This document shows, piece after piece, positions 34,137 through 46,700 of a stretch of 64,000 bases of DNA. Each line of letters starts with the position of its first letter. The first letter of the stretch is position 1. Made by a program: the position numbers and the translations under genes. The stretch is from Alligator mississippiensis (lineage: Eukaryota > Chordata > Crocodylia > Alligatoridae). A model generated the notes under the pieces. The model saw only the letters and a list, made by a program, of their open reading frames with translations, did not search any database and was not told the DNA's origin. Where the stretch lies: contig NC_081828.1 of NCBI RefSeq assembly GCF_030867095.1, positions 208,326,978 to 208,390,977 on the forward strand, given 5' to 3'.

Positions 34137-36170
34137 CATAGTTTGTAGGGTCGGACGGGACCTGAGCAGATCATCAAGTCCGACCCCCTGCCATGGCAGG
34201 AAAAAGTACTGGGGTCAAATGACCCCAGCAAGGTGTTCATCTAGCCTTGTCTCCAGAGTTAGCTTTCCTGAAGTCAAGGACTTATGTGTTGCTGACTGAC
34301 TTGCCAGCTTTACGGTGGATGGTGAAAGTGTTCAGCTCATGGTCACAGTCTCCCGGCTTCTTTTCGATCGTTAGGTTGCTGATTAGATCATCCCCCTGTG
34401 CCAGACCAGGTTGAGCAGCGCTTCGCCTCTTGTCGGTCCATAGACTTCTTGAGTCAGGTAGAGCTCGTCCGCGCACATGAGGAAGCTTTGCAACCGTTCA
34501 GATTTGGTCGAGTGCTCTTCCCAGGAGATGTCTGGGTAGTTGAAGTCTCCCGTGACAACCATGCACCGGGAGCATACAGCCTCAGCCAGTTCCTTGGTGA
34601 ATTCCTGGTCGAGCTCTTGATCCTGGTTAGGTCTGTAGTAGACTCCTACTATTGTGTCCCCTGTGCCACGTTCACCACAGATTTTAACCCAGAGGGTCTC
34701 TAGTCATCCACCCTGGATGCCAATGTCGGCTTGCAGGGACGTGTAGCTTTCCGTGACATAGAGTGCTACACCCCCGCCCCTTTTGTCTACACAATCTCTC
34801 CTGTACAAGGTATAGCCATCTATACCTGTGGCCCAGTCATAGCCGGAGTCCCACCAGGTCTCCGTTATCCCTATGAGATCATAGTTATTCTTGTTTAGCA
34901 GGAGGACCAGTTCCTCCTGTTTGTTCCCCAAGCTCCTGGCATTGGTGTACAGGCACGTAAGTGTCCCATTGGAGGCCCTAGTCTTCCCTACACATTGTTT
35001 CGGGGCTGGGGTAGGGGTAGGTTCCCTTGAGTGCCTTAGCTTGCTGGATTTGCAAAAGTTGCCCAGTGGTTTGCTGTGGTGGTAGTCCCCCCTCATCCTC
35101 CAGCAGGCTTAGCTCAAAGCCCGGTCGAGCAGGTCAGCCAGTCTGGCTGAGAAGAGCCTCCTCCCCAGCGGAGAGAGGTGGAGGCTGTCTCCCCAGCAGA
35201 CCACTGCCTCTCTCACCAAAGAGCAGACTGTGATCGTGGAAGCTGAAGCCTTCACGATGACACCAGCACCGTAGTCTTTGGTTGACTACCTTGATCTTTT
35301 TCTCCCTCCTAAGCCCATAACCCGAAACCAGGAGGATTGAAGAAAACACCACCTGTGCCCCAACCCCTTAAGTCCCACTCCCAAAACCCTGTAGCCTTCC
35401 TGTAGACCTGGCTGGGATTGTTCCAAGCCGTGTCATTTGTGCCCACATGGATAAGGAGCATAGGGTAGTGGTCGGTGGGCTGGATGACCTTTGGGATCCT
35501 CTCAGTTATGTCCTGGATGTGGGCTCCTGGGAAGTAGCAGACCTCCCGGGCTAAGGGGTTGGGGCAGCAGATTGCACCCTCAGTCCCCCTCAGGAAGGAG
35601 TTTCCCACAACAACCACTCTATGTGTGGCCTTAGGGAAAGCTGGGATGGTAGCTTGAGTGGTCCTCCCTTGCCTGCAGGAGCTGGCAGCTCTGCAGGCTG
35701 TACTGGGCCTGCACAAGGTTCATACCTGTTGCAAAGCCCCAGAGGGGAGGGGACCCTGGTGCAGTGGGCCTTGGGGCCACTGACTACCTTGGTCTAACCC
35801 CCAGGCTGGGCAGTGTGGGAGATCCTTGAGTCCTCCCTTGTCCTGGAAGGTGACTTTGGTCTACCCCTGGCCTCCAGGGGGTGAAGGGCCTAGCAGTAGG
35901 AGTCTGTCTCCTGCTCACCATCCCTGATGGCACGCAGTCTCTGGACTGTGGCCTGGAGCCTCCAAAGTGGAACAAACCTCTCAAGGGGAGGTGGCCATGC
36001 TCCCGGTCCCATGTGCCTGCAATTGTGCCAGGCAGCCCCTGCAGCCAGGAACCAGGGGAATCTACCACAGGTGCTAACGACTCTCTCTCCTTTTTAATGG
36101 CCTTGATGTTCCCCCAATCAAGCTACCAGACGTTCTGTAATTCTGCTGTCTGTTAGCTGCCCCTGGTAAA
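34137..36170 (-). mobile_element. Internally deleted CR1 LINE (ORF1 + endonuclease + 3' end)
   Basis: Reading on the minus strand: an ORF1 part with GNSFLRGTE and HVGTNDTA (35309-35716, SGNH-esterase signature blocks), then an ORF2 endonuclease region with LTCLYTNARSLGNKQEEL, ITETWWDSGYDW and DKRGGGVALYV (34704-35096), and the later VTGDFNYPDISWE block. Near 34258 the endonuclease end is joined directly to a CR1 3' terminus (34137-34258, GTCGGACGGGACCTGAGC). The whole reverse transcriptase is missing. The copy has several frame breaks and is dead. Confidence 0.85.
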
Positions 36171-36579
36171 GAGGCTCCTATTTCACAGCCTTGCAGCCTT
36201 TTGAACTCATTCCAATGAAGTTGCATTTGTTTTTGCGTACATCTTAAACTAAATTAGCTAGCCTGAGGCACACAGGGGCAGGGTGTGGATGCTGAAACCA
36301 TAATCTAACCTCTACATTGGACTGCTGTCAGGTCAGACACGATGCAGACCTTGCACCCAAACCTGTCACAGGTAAAGACACGGGTCAGAGCCTGCTTGCC
36401 CGAGCAAAAAGGCAAGGGAGCCTGTTCTGAGGGGCGAGCCCCTCCTCACACTGGTGAGGGCAGGGCATGGCAGTCCCAGGGCTTCACTGTAACCATTCAG
36501 AGCTGAACCCCTCCATGCACATTAAACAGCATGTTTGTGATGGAGAGAGATGTGGGTTTGTTCTCTGATACTAATTGAT
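36171..36579. other. Intergenic, partly CR1 3'-UTR-like
   Basis: About 36300-36430 (AATCTAACCTCTAC, AACCTGTCACAGGTAAAG) resembles the 3'-UTR stretch of the CR1 at 46680-46760, so it may be another short CR1 remnant. No gene. Confidence 0.35.
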
Positions 36580-37170
36580 TTTAGGTCCGGTAATTTGCTT
36601 TGGGTAGATGTGATGCCTTTCATTAGACCAACTGAGTAGTTGGGGGAAAAACTTCTGGGTGCGATCACCCTTCTTCAGGCATAGGAAGTCTCTGCTGTTC
36701 GGAGACTCCAAGGAATGAAAGATGCTAGAAGTGTGAGGGGATGTCAGTGAGGACGTAGATAGGTGGAAATTAGGAAAACAAAAGGTAGGAAAGGGAAGGG
36801 AGGAGGAAAAACAAGGTGGGGGGGAGTCAAAGGTAAGTAAGAGAGACTCTACTGTAGTAGTTTTCCAGGGTAGAAAAGAGACCGGCTGTGGAACAGTAAA
36901 TAGCTGGAAATTAGGAAGACAAAGGGTAGAAAAGGAGGCGAGGGCAGGAAAAGAAGTGTCAAAGGTCAGATCCGCAAACTCCTATAACACTTGGTTCAGA
37001 GACGATACCTTTCATTAGCCCAACTAAGAAATCACAGGAAAATTGAAGAAAAAGATTTTTTTTGTGTGATTTCTTAGTTGGTCTAATAATAGCGATCATC
37101 TCTGAACCAAGCGTTCAAGAGGCTTGCGTTTCTTTTTGTCTAAGACCAACACGGCTACCAACTGCACCCC
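36580..37170. repeat. Dispersed foldback repeat upstream of EXOG
   Basis: It has two ATCTTTCATTAGACCAACT-type blocks (36610-36650 and 37000-37030), an ACCCTTCTTCAGGC block and an inverted end. Positions 36988-37110 form a strong hairpin: CTTGGTTCAGAGACGAT ... ATCATCTCTGAACCAAG, with CCAACTAAGAAATCACA inverted in TGTGATTTCTTAGTTGG. It ends AGACCAACACGGCTACCAAC (37142-37161). Similar tails occur at 2006-2026 and 8321-8340. Confidence 0.75.
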
Positions 37171-37554
37171 TAAAAGGTCGACTCCGGCAGGTACACGGTG
37201 CATCCGAGGTCAGGCAGGTGTAACGTGTCATAACTCCAGTGTCTTTGTTGAGTCCACAGGTGATTGTGGTAGCCGCGTCAGTCTGAGGCAACAAGAAATA
37301 CAAAAATCTAGAACTCTCAGGTCCAAAATAATACTTTTTATTAGCCTAACATATATTTTTAAATTAATTGCTATCTATATATGTATCGTTATTTCCTGCA
37401 TTTCTGTATTGACTCCGTGATTTTGTTCGTCTCCAGTAGATGTATTGAGCGCACGTTGTACGGGTGGTGTAAGTCCTGCTTAGCACTTTTCCAGCTGCAC
37501 CCGAGCCACCTCCAACGGGCGGGAACGATCCCGCACGTGGCCCGAGGAGGCTCT

Positions 37555-37830
37555 GGAACGCGCCACGCCGCGCGTAGCGGAAGGGGCGGAGTCTCGCGGG
37601 GGCGGGGCTGGGGAGGTTCGGGGGCGCGCCGCACATAGGGAAGGGGCGGAGTCTCGCGGGGGCGGGGCCGGGGAGGTTCAGGAACGCGCCGCGCGTAGGG
37701 AAGGGGCGGAGTCTCGCGGGGGCGGGGCCGGGGAGGTTCAGGAACGCGCCGCGCATAGGGAAGGGGCGGAGTCTCGCGGGGGTGGGGCTGGGGAGGTTCA
37801 GGAACTGGCCGCGCGTAGCGGAAGGGGCGG
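37555..37830. repeat. 60-bp minisatellite made of GC boxes, in EXOG promoter
   Basis: Units at 37555-37620 (66 bp variant), 37621-37680, 37681-37740 and 37741-37800 plus a partial unit to about 37830. Each contains AGGGAAGGGGCGGAGTCTCG and then GGGGGCGGGGC-GGGGAGGTTC. The three exact 60-bp units differ at only a few positions. Each carries at least two Sp/KLF-type GC boxes. Confidence 0.97.
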
Positions 37831-37892
37831 GGCCTGCCGCGCCCCTCCCCCGGTGGGGCGGGGCGGGGCGGCTGTGGCGCGGGGGCAAGCGC

Positions 37893-38031
37893 ATGGCGGC
37901 GGTACGGGGCTCCCGCCGCTTCCTCCGCGGGCTGGTGTGCGGGACCGTGCTGGGCGCCGCCGCCACCGCCTCAGGCCTGGCCGCGCTGCAGCTCCGACAC
38001 CGCCACGAGCCGGAGCCGGAGCCGGAGCCGG
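37893..38031 (+). CDS. EXOG: EXOG exon 1: targeting and membrane anchor
   Basis: 139 bp, 46 codons plus one base. It encodes [20 protein letters not shown] with an Ala/Leu-rich hydrophobic stretch and basic N-terminus, fitting mitochondrial targeting and inner-membrane anchoring. It ends with a coding hexanucleotide repeat giving (EP)4 at about residues 39-46. The N-terminus is shorter than in mammals but keeps GSRRFL. Donor G|GTAAGA. Confidence 0.93.
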
Positions 38032-41000
38032 GTAAGAGCCAGGCCGCGGGAGCCCTCCGCACGGCCAGGGAAGGACGGATGTGGGGGAGGGGGTGTTGGT
38101 GTCGGCCCCGCGCTGACCTGGCGCGGAGCCGGGTGGGCGGTGGGCGGTGTCTCATCCCATCCCCCCTGACGCGGCCCGTGCTTCCCCCCCCAGGGCGGGC
38201 GGCGCCGCCGGTGCTGGAGGAGTTCGGGCTGCCGGACGCCGGAGCCGAGAGCCGGACGTACCTGAACCACGCGCTGTCTTACGACCAGGCCAAGCGGATC
38301 CCCAGATGGGTGGTGGAGCACGTGTCCCAGCAGAAAACCCTAGGTAGGGGCGGGCGTGCTGCGGTGTGAAATGCATGAGGCAAAGGGTCAAAAAAACCCC
38401 CCAAAAGGTGCAGGGAAATGAAGGCCTGGATCCTCCCCTCGCTTCACTTCACTGGAGGGAAAGGCTCGAGCGCTTCCTAGGGCAGAGCCGGACGTGGCCG
38501 TCGCTCCGTGGGGCGATGGGCGCCGGCGCAGAAACAGGAGCGCGCAGCCCGACGTGTGCGCTCGAGGGGAAGGTGGAGCCCAGGCAGTGCTTGTTGTAGC
38601 CGGTTTGGCGACTTAACCTCGCTGCTCTGTTACCACGCGTGTGAATGTCACGCCACAGCTGCCTGTGCTTAAAAAAGTAAGCAAATGGACTTCACGACCT
38701 TCACTGAATGAAATTCAGGCAATATACAGCCGTCACAAATTACTTTTGTTGAATTTACACCGATCTCTAGAGTGCAAATGAATAATTTCATAATTGTGAA
38801 ATGTTTTCTATAGGCAGTATCTCTAAATATATGAAGGCTGCGACTAAGAGATTATTTTACAAAACTAAAGGCAAATCCTGTAAATGGTTATAATCAATGT
38901 AAGTATTCCCGTTGCCTTCAAGCCTAAATGAAAGCAGTGACTTAGGATTGCTGCCCGGTGCCTGTAGCTAGCCAGCGCCTTATAATGTTGTCTAAATGAT
39001 CAGAACAAAACTAACTGGGCTTTTGAAGTTAAACATCCTTATACTTGTAGGTGTGCTTTATGGGATAGGTATTTTGATCAAGACATGATCCAAACTGCAT
39101 ACTTTGGGGTGTTAAAACTGAAAAGACCATTTAGTTTTCTTATTTCTAGAAATATTGTGCTGTAGACATTCATTTTTTTTTTTTAATTGTTTGAAAACTT
39201 GTTTCCAAAGAACAGTGGAAAGAAGCTAATCTAAATATGAAAATAGAAATGTATACAACTGAAATTACAGCACAACTTATTGTTATTACCAAAGCATAGA
39301 GGATACAAGAATGTGTAGTCCGTTCTTCAAGCTTAAGCAACAAATGACACGTCTGTCTTATAAGTGTTGAGGTTTAGGGTGATAAAGTTCTAGTGATTAA
39401 TGCTGATAGATACAGGAAAGAGCCCTTCGTCTATCTTCTATAGTCAATATAGAACATCAAGTTTAAAATGTTTTGAATATGCTGTTGTTTGCTTTGGCCA
39501 AAATTCAACAAAGCACTTCAGTTCATGTTGAAATGCAACTTAAATACCCAATGACGTGCTTTGTTGCATCAGGATGAATTGAAGTACTTTGTTCTCATTT
39601 TTTAGCTTAATGCTCTTATAGCATCTGTCTCCCTAAAAGATGAGAAAATGCCCGTTTAACACTACAACTAACAATTCAGTAGAAATCCCCCTGTATCTTG
39701 GACAAACCCTTCAAAAAGTTTAATTTGAAGTTAATCTGTTTGTTTGGTTTTTTTTATCGTGTGGTAAAATACCTGAAATATTCAACGGCATAGTTTGCAA
39801 GTATGTTTGGGACTGTCCACTGGACATGGTAAAATTTTAACTTTAAAACCATTGATATGCTTTCGTCTCTTTCTTAACAAGAGTAGTTTAGCTTGTACTG
39901 GCATTTACTGGAGCAGCGACAAATGCACTAACCTCGATGATCTATTGAGGTCCCTTCCGACCCTAACATCTATGAGGTCCCTTCTGACCCTAACATCTAT
40001 GAATCTAACGTCTCTGAATATCTGAACCTTGAAAATTTGGAATTGACATCATTGTTCTGAAATTTTGTTTTAGGTGAATTTTAGAAGTTATGGCCTTGTT
40101 GCTCTGTTCATCCAGGACAAATTGCATCCACTCTCAGTATTTCTTTTACTAACTATAAACTTGCTTAAGTACTGTCATCACATTTCTTATGTCGACTTGG
40201 AAAAGCCAGAATCCTTGCAGGATGGAAATGGGTCTTCAGCTGGTGTAGATCTTTGTGGCTTTGTTCACATAGTAGATATTTGGTGATTTACTCCAGCTGA
40301 GGAAAAATGGCTGTCACATTTGTCTGTCTTTCCTCTAAGCTTAGCAGTTTTTGTTAAACAATATATCTTAGAATTTCTCCTGTGCAGTAGGAATAAGTTC
40401 AGGGCTGGAGCACAGCTTTAAGTGCAACCATTATTTTTTATATAGAGTGAAAAGTCTTCAGACTAGATAGATACATGAAATCCTGAAACACGAGCATCTT
40501 GGGGATACCTGGTGGGGACCAGCTCTTTTTGTCTGATAATGCTGATAATTCGCTGATCACCTAACCACTTAGTATGTTGTTCCTTAGGTTCTGCAGACCG
40601 ACAGCACTGTAAATTCAAACCAGATCCTAATATCCCTCTAATGTTTAGTGCTGTCAATGAAGACTACTTAGGGAGTGGATGGTCACGAGGACATATGGCA
40701 CCAGCAGGAGATAACAAATTTTCAACGGTAGGAATTTTTCTTAGTTTGTGTCTGTCAATAAAAGGGGGAAGAAGGTGGTCTTCAGATTCATTACATTGTT
40801 TACTTCTTTAAGAAGAGGGAGTTATGGTCTCCCTGCTTTAGCTTGGGACTTGAACTAGAGAGTTAGAAGTTCTAATGCCCTGGGACTCTGCTTCCGTGTC
40901 TGTAAAATTACAGTGGTAACACTTACCAGTCAAACCTCAGCGCTGTCTTGCAGAGCTCAGTTTATAAGTGAGCGAGGGCAAGTAGCACGCTATCTTCCTG

Positions 41001-43746
41001 TCAACAGGTATTGAGACATTTAACACTTGATTTAGATAAAGCAAATATGCTACAAAGGGCAGTAGGATCGATTGGCAGGGGTATTGATTAGATTGCTTAA
41101 GATCTGTTTCCTTTTTGATCATTAGTATTAAATGAATGAATGACTGCCTTGCCTTTGCCATAGTTCTTTCAAAGTCAATGAAGTGTCTTTACTTACTTGA
41201 TACAGAAATTTGTGAGGTGTCCCAAAATGTTGGGCATGTGAACCACCTGTGTCAAACTCATCTGGCCCATCTGCCTGATCGAGCACAGGCAGCAGCCACC
41301 TGGGTTGGTCTGAGATGCCGGCCCGAGTGGATGGTGCAGTGTAGGGCCTGGTCCGAGCAGGCGCTGTGGACGGTGCACACCCAGACGCTGTGTGGAGTAG
41401 GACTCCCACAGCAGGTGCCAGATTATGGGATTCTGCAGGCCAGATCCTGCCTGCAGACTGTATATTTGATGCTCCTGACAATAAACCCCTGGCTGACTAA
41501 GAAAACAGCTTTGGACTTATCTGGTCCCAGTGTGAAATTTGCCTGGTACAGGTTAATTGTTATTTAAGTAGCAGCCTGAATCTGTATTTTTGTCCTGAAA
41601 TATAGCATGCTCTGGAATAGCGTAGTGATGGAACTGTTATGTGGGGAATTAATGCACTAGTCATTTTACTTCTAGTAGAAGAATCCTTTATAGATAATTG
41701 TCCATGTTATTCTGGTTGTTTCAGTGTGTATAATAGCCTGTAAAATGAGGTCCAGAACTGAAAGTAGGTTAGATACTGTATCTGGAGTAGGTCGCAGGTT
41801 GCACGACTAGTGCCTGTAGCAGGCATTGTCTTAAACATTACAACCAATTCTTTACGTTCTATAAACACGGGGAAATCTGAGAGAGCATTTAAAATTATTA
41901 AGGGTCAGGCTAAGTACTTGAGATTTTTCCTTTCAGTTTTTCATATGTACTTGAAGTTATCTAGGGGTAGAAGGAAGCCAAGAATTCATCATGGCTGAAA
42001 CTACCTGGGCCACAACCACAGAAGGGGTTATATTCCTGTTTATCTGTGACTTTTTAAGCAGCTATATACATTTTTGCAGAACTGAGGTCTTGGTAATCAC
42101 TCCACCATCTCTATCCTATATATTTTTAAAATGATAGTGTTACATTTTTATTCTAACCTCTTCTGGTATGGGAAAGCAAAAACATGGTGCAAACTCTGCA
42201 GCCAGCGTAGGAAGTAAAATGCCTAGGAAAAATTTCCTTCTCCTTCAGAAAAAAACTGTTCACCTATTCCTAACCTAATTGCAAATGTAATACTCTGTTA
42301 ACACATTCATTCTGTGCCACTATCTGGCATGAAATGTTTCTGTAGAACTGTGGATAGACTCAAGCTGCAAAGTTTATGTCCAAATTTTACACCTCTACTT
42401 GCTTCTAAAATATTTGGAAATGTGTTTTAGGGGGCTGGCTTGACTTGCTCTTTATATAATTACATTAGACAAGTTTTGATCTAGATCTAGGTACTGACTC
42501 GTAACCTTCTTAAACGTTTGGAAGAATTTAACATTTTAATAACAAGATTTTTTTCTCTTTATAAAGCAAGCTATGGCTGAAACATTTTATCTCTCCAACA
42601 TTGTGCCTCAGAATTACGAGAATAATGCTGGATTTTGGAACAGGTAAGAGATCACTGTTGAATTAACTAAGAATGAAAGGTTAATCAAGGGGGTAACAAA
42701 TAACTATATTTATATATCTCTTTTCACCCCAAAAGATCCCTTTTGGCGTGAAAAGGCACTTTATAGGACATATGCAGGAATCACTGCAGCTTGCCCTTAG
42801 TTGAAGAGCAGTTATTCCATAACCATGACAAAATGAATATGTAGCCATTTCAATTCTTTATCCAGCAGAAATCATAGGGAAAATTTAGGTTGGGTAAACA
42901 AAATTACTTACCCTCATTGAGCTTAGCCAGGCCCTCCAGGTTAATCACCCTGTTCTTAAGAAAAGACCCATGGCAGCTTTCCAAGTTGTTCAGCTCTTGG
43001 TTTAATTTCTCACGCTAAAGATAGTTCCAGGAGCAGCATGCCAGTGACAGTTTTTGGGCACTGGGTCATGTTTGACCTCAAGGACATAGTGCAGCCTTGT
43101 GAATCACCAACACTTCAGGGCTTGGATGTATCTGGCAGTTCTTGCATCCACGTAGTGCTCATCACTTGTGAAAGCTGCCAAGATAACAGCTTTGAGGTGA
43201 AGTGTCTGGAAGATCTGTTTTAACCCTCTGCATATTGTTTCTTTTCTCTTCTGAGATGGAAAAATAATTAACTAAAACCAACTCTGATTGTGTGCTTACT
43301 AGGTTAGAAGGAACAAGGGTTGGCTTTTACAAGGCTTACTCAAGGGAAGGAGAACTACATTATACACAATATTGCACTAAAAATGTAGTATAAAAAGGCA
43401 TCATCATTCATCCACAGACTGCTCTCTGCTTTTACAGGAATACATATAAAAGAATATGAGGCATCGAGTAAGGTTATACTATTTTATAGATAAATAATGT
43501 GCTATAACATTTTAAAGAGATTTTTCTATTGTTTTAATGCCTCAGGCATTTGAGCATAACAGTTTCTTGATGCAAAGGCTTAGGCATATGCCATTTTAGA
43601 GCTGAGACACCTTTTTATTTTTCCCAGAGTAGTCTAATCAGGAAGACAGGGGAGAGCTTGACTTCCTTCCCTGGCACCTAGAATCTGAAGGACTGAAGCA
43701 ACTGAATAGCATTTTTAAAAAATGTTGCCACTTTTCCCTAGTACCA

Positions 43747-43779
<33 letters not shown>

Positions 43780-46700
43780 TGCACTTCAGAGGAGTAAAAC
43801 TAGTGCCACGGTGGCCCAACCATGGCTTATGAGCATGTGGCTCACCAGCACGGTACTTGCGGCTCTCCCAAAATTGGCTGAAGCCCTACCTGTTTCTCCC
43901 TGCAGTGGCTTTGGGGGACAGTGCAGCCTGGCACTTCCCAGTGCTCTGGCTTTCCCTACAGGGAGCACGTCTTGAGCCCGCCCTCCTCTCTCGCCGAATG
44001 CCAGCTCTGGTGCCAGGCTGCTGGGGTGGAGGCTGCAGCTGCTCCGCTTACCCCGGGATATGCTCCTTGTGGGGAAATCCAAAGTGCAGGGGGGGGGGGG
44101 GGAGATGGTCACCTCCACTCCGGGTTGGAGGTGACCACTCAGCGCCCCCACCCTCCCACTTCTCCGGCTCTTGTCTTGAGCTTTGGTTGAGGATCAGATG
44201 TGGCTCCCAGAGTGAGTAACTCTGGCCACCCCTAAACGAGTGTATTGTGTTTTATTCAGTGCCTGTTGTCATTCATCTTGTAATGATACAACTTAAGGTT
44301 GTAAAATACTTACATGTCTTGCTTTCATTTCATTTATGTTGTCTTCTACTCCTCCCCATCTTCATCCATTCTTTACCCTGTTTCTTCTGGTGTCTTAGTG
44401 ACTATTTCTTCTTTATTCTATTTCCCCTTATCTGTCTGTCTTTAGATCTTATTTGCTGCCTTCTGTTTTTTCTTTCTCCTTTTTTGTTGGTTCCCCAAAA
44501 TCTTTGAATACCTTACATCTCTTTTCTAATCTATCCCATCAATCCTTGACTGTTTTAAGGATGACCAAAGTGTGACTTTGCAATCAAATATGACAGCATC
44601 TTTAGTAGAGGTCCCTACACTATTTGATTTCAGCAGCTCTTGGGACCAATACGGTTAACATGAAGTGTGGCCACAGTTACGTTTTAGGCAAAGCACACAT
44701 GATTATCAGATTGTTTACTGGACAGGTTCACTTAATGTTGTTTTTTTAAATCCAAAATAGCATCTTTCATTTGTACCTTTCTGATGTCAGTGCTTCTGGT
44801 AATCAGTTGTCCTCATGTACTTTGACATTAAAGGGCAATAAACAGGCTGTAGACTGGGAGCGACATTCTCTAATTTATCATTTAAGATATCCACAAAGCC
44901 AACTGACTTGGGAGGTAAAGTCTGACAGCATCTCTATTCCCTTAAAATACAGAGGAGCCAAATGGAAAGGAATACAATAGAACCTTTGGAAATGAAAAGG
45001 GTGTGCCCAGGCCTTCAGAAAATGTCTTTATTTTAGTCACTTTCGATAACTAACTCCTTTCTAAATAAAGGAAAAACAGAAATTTGAATTCTGAGAGAAC
45101 GTGATAAGATGATAGCAGGGCTAAATTCTCAAGTATGCAAGGAGAATGCTGGACCAGCTGTCAGTAAAGTCATTAATTGGGAACAAAATGGCAGAGGGAC
45201 TGGATATTGGGCATATATTTACTCTTTTTTTGATGCATAGCTTATGAACACATTATTGAAAATATGCTGCAAAAACTAGGAACATGTCATGCTCCATGTC
45301 ATGTTTTAGACATGTCTTGTTTAACTTTTTATTTTGAAGTTTGCTCTCCTGGAATATCTTGCAGAATGGAAATGTATTGTCGGGAATTGACAAAGAGATT
45401 TGAGGATGTTTGGATAGTTTCAGGACCTTTGACCTTGCCTCAAACAGATGATGATGGAAAGAAGAGAGTTACCTATCAGGTAAGTACCTGTGTTTTTATG
45501 CACTAAATTCAGTAGTTCTGTAAACAGTACCTTTAAATAGAACATAAGCAAGCTTTATACTCCTAGCTTGATCAAATAAACTTTAACTCTTTTGTACTGG
45601 CAAATTGCTGGAATAGAGGGTACTATATTAGCGCTGGCTACACTCTGGAAAAAATACTGTGGTGTTCTGTTATTAAATCATTCATTCTGTTCATGTAATG
45701 TGAGCATTTAAATGCCTCTTTATAAGCCTCTAATAAAACAGTACTTAGCACTTGTATAACAGCTAAGTAGAGAGTTAGCAGAGTTTGGTGTACATATATC
45801 TCTTCAATCATTCATGTGTGTGTTCTTTAATATTTACATATTTCATAATCATTATGATGCAAACATGGTGTGGCATTTTCAAAGCCATATAGGGGATTTA
45901 GGTGACTAGTTTCTATTCATTTTAATGTCAGTTGGTTTTCCAAAATCCCTCTTGCAACATACTGAAGCCAATTGAAAGACTCCAGTTGACTTTGGCAGGC
46001 TTTGAATGAAGCCAGTGTAATCCTTTCTTAACACAGCATCTTTTGTCCTTCTGCCTCTTATTTTTTTTCCCAAAAATCTTGATGCTAAGGATCTTCCCTG
46101 AAATTTGAGAATTAGCTGTGTATGGTCTCCATGTTACAAACAGAGAAAGGCCTTCAGGTTGAGTGTTAGGCTTCACTTTGCTTTACAACCTGCTCGCATG
46201 CTCAGAGTACAGTACATTGTGTAAGTGTTTGTAGGATTTGATCTCTGATTGTTACTTCTGGAGAGTAGCGGCTGTCTTTTACTGTATGTCATGGACAGGG
46301 ATCCTGTTTTTCTCTGATTTAAAATTTTCAGCTTAAAAAAAGTAACCCCAAATCCACATTTTTCCATGATTAAAATAAAACACCACTATATCTATCTATA
46401 TATTACTGGCCTTTCATTTAAGTCATAGAAAATGTGGATTTGGGGTTACTTTTTTAACCAAAAATTAGGGATTTTTTTTAAATTAGAGAAAACCAGGATC
46501 CCTGGTGATGGGGTTTTAATCCTGCATGGGACTTCTGAGTATTGACACAATACAAACAATAAATAAAATAGTTTTCATCGTCATAGAATAATAGAGAAAT
46601 AAGGTAGGACGAGACCTCCAGAGATCGTCTAGTTCAACCCCCTGCCTGAGGTAGGATCATCCGTATCCAAACCATCCTATTAAAATCCATACTCTAACCT

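Larger units (their letters stand above)
37500..38350. promoter_or_regulatory. EXOG: CpG-island promoter of EXOG
   Basis: Very high G+C and CpG density begins abruptly at about 37500 and fades after 38600. It contains many GC boxes (GGGGCGG, GGGCGGGGC), no clear TATA box, and covers EXOG exons 1 and 2. This is the usual layout of a housekeeping promoter. The transcription start is expected between about 37830 and 37890, downstream of the minisatellite. Confidence 0.8.

Noticed and set aside
37364-38155. 263-codon minus-strand frame with 20-residue repeats across the EXOG promoter
   Set aside because: The 60-bp repeat period is a multiple of three and CpG-rich DNA lacks stop codons, so a long repetitive frame is expected by chance. 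There is no domain, start context or homologue that I recognise.
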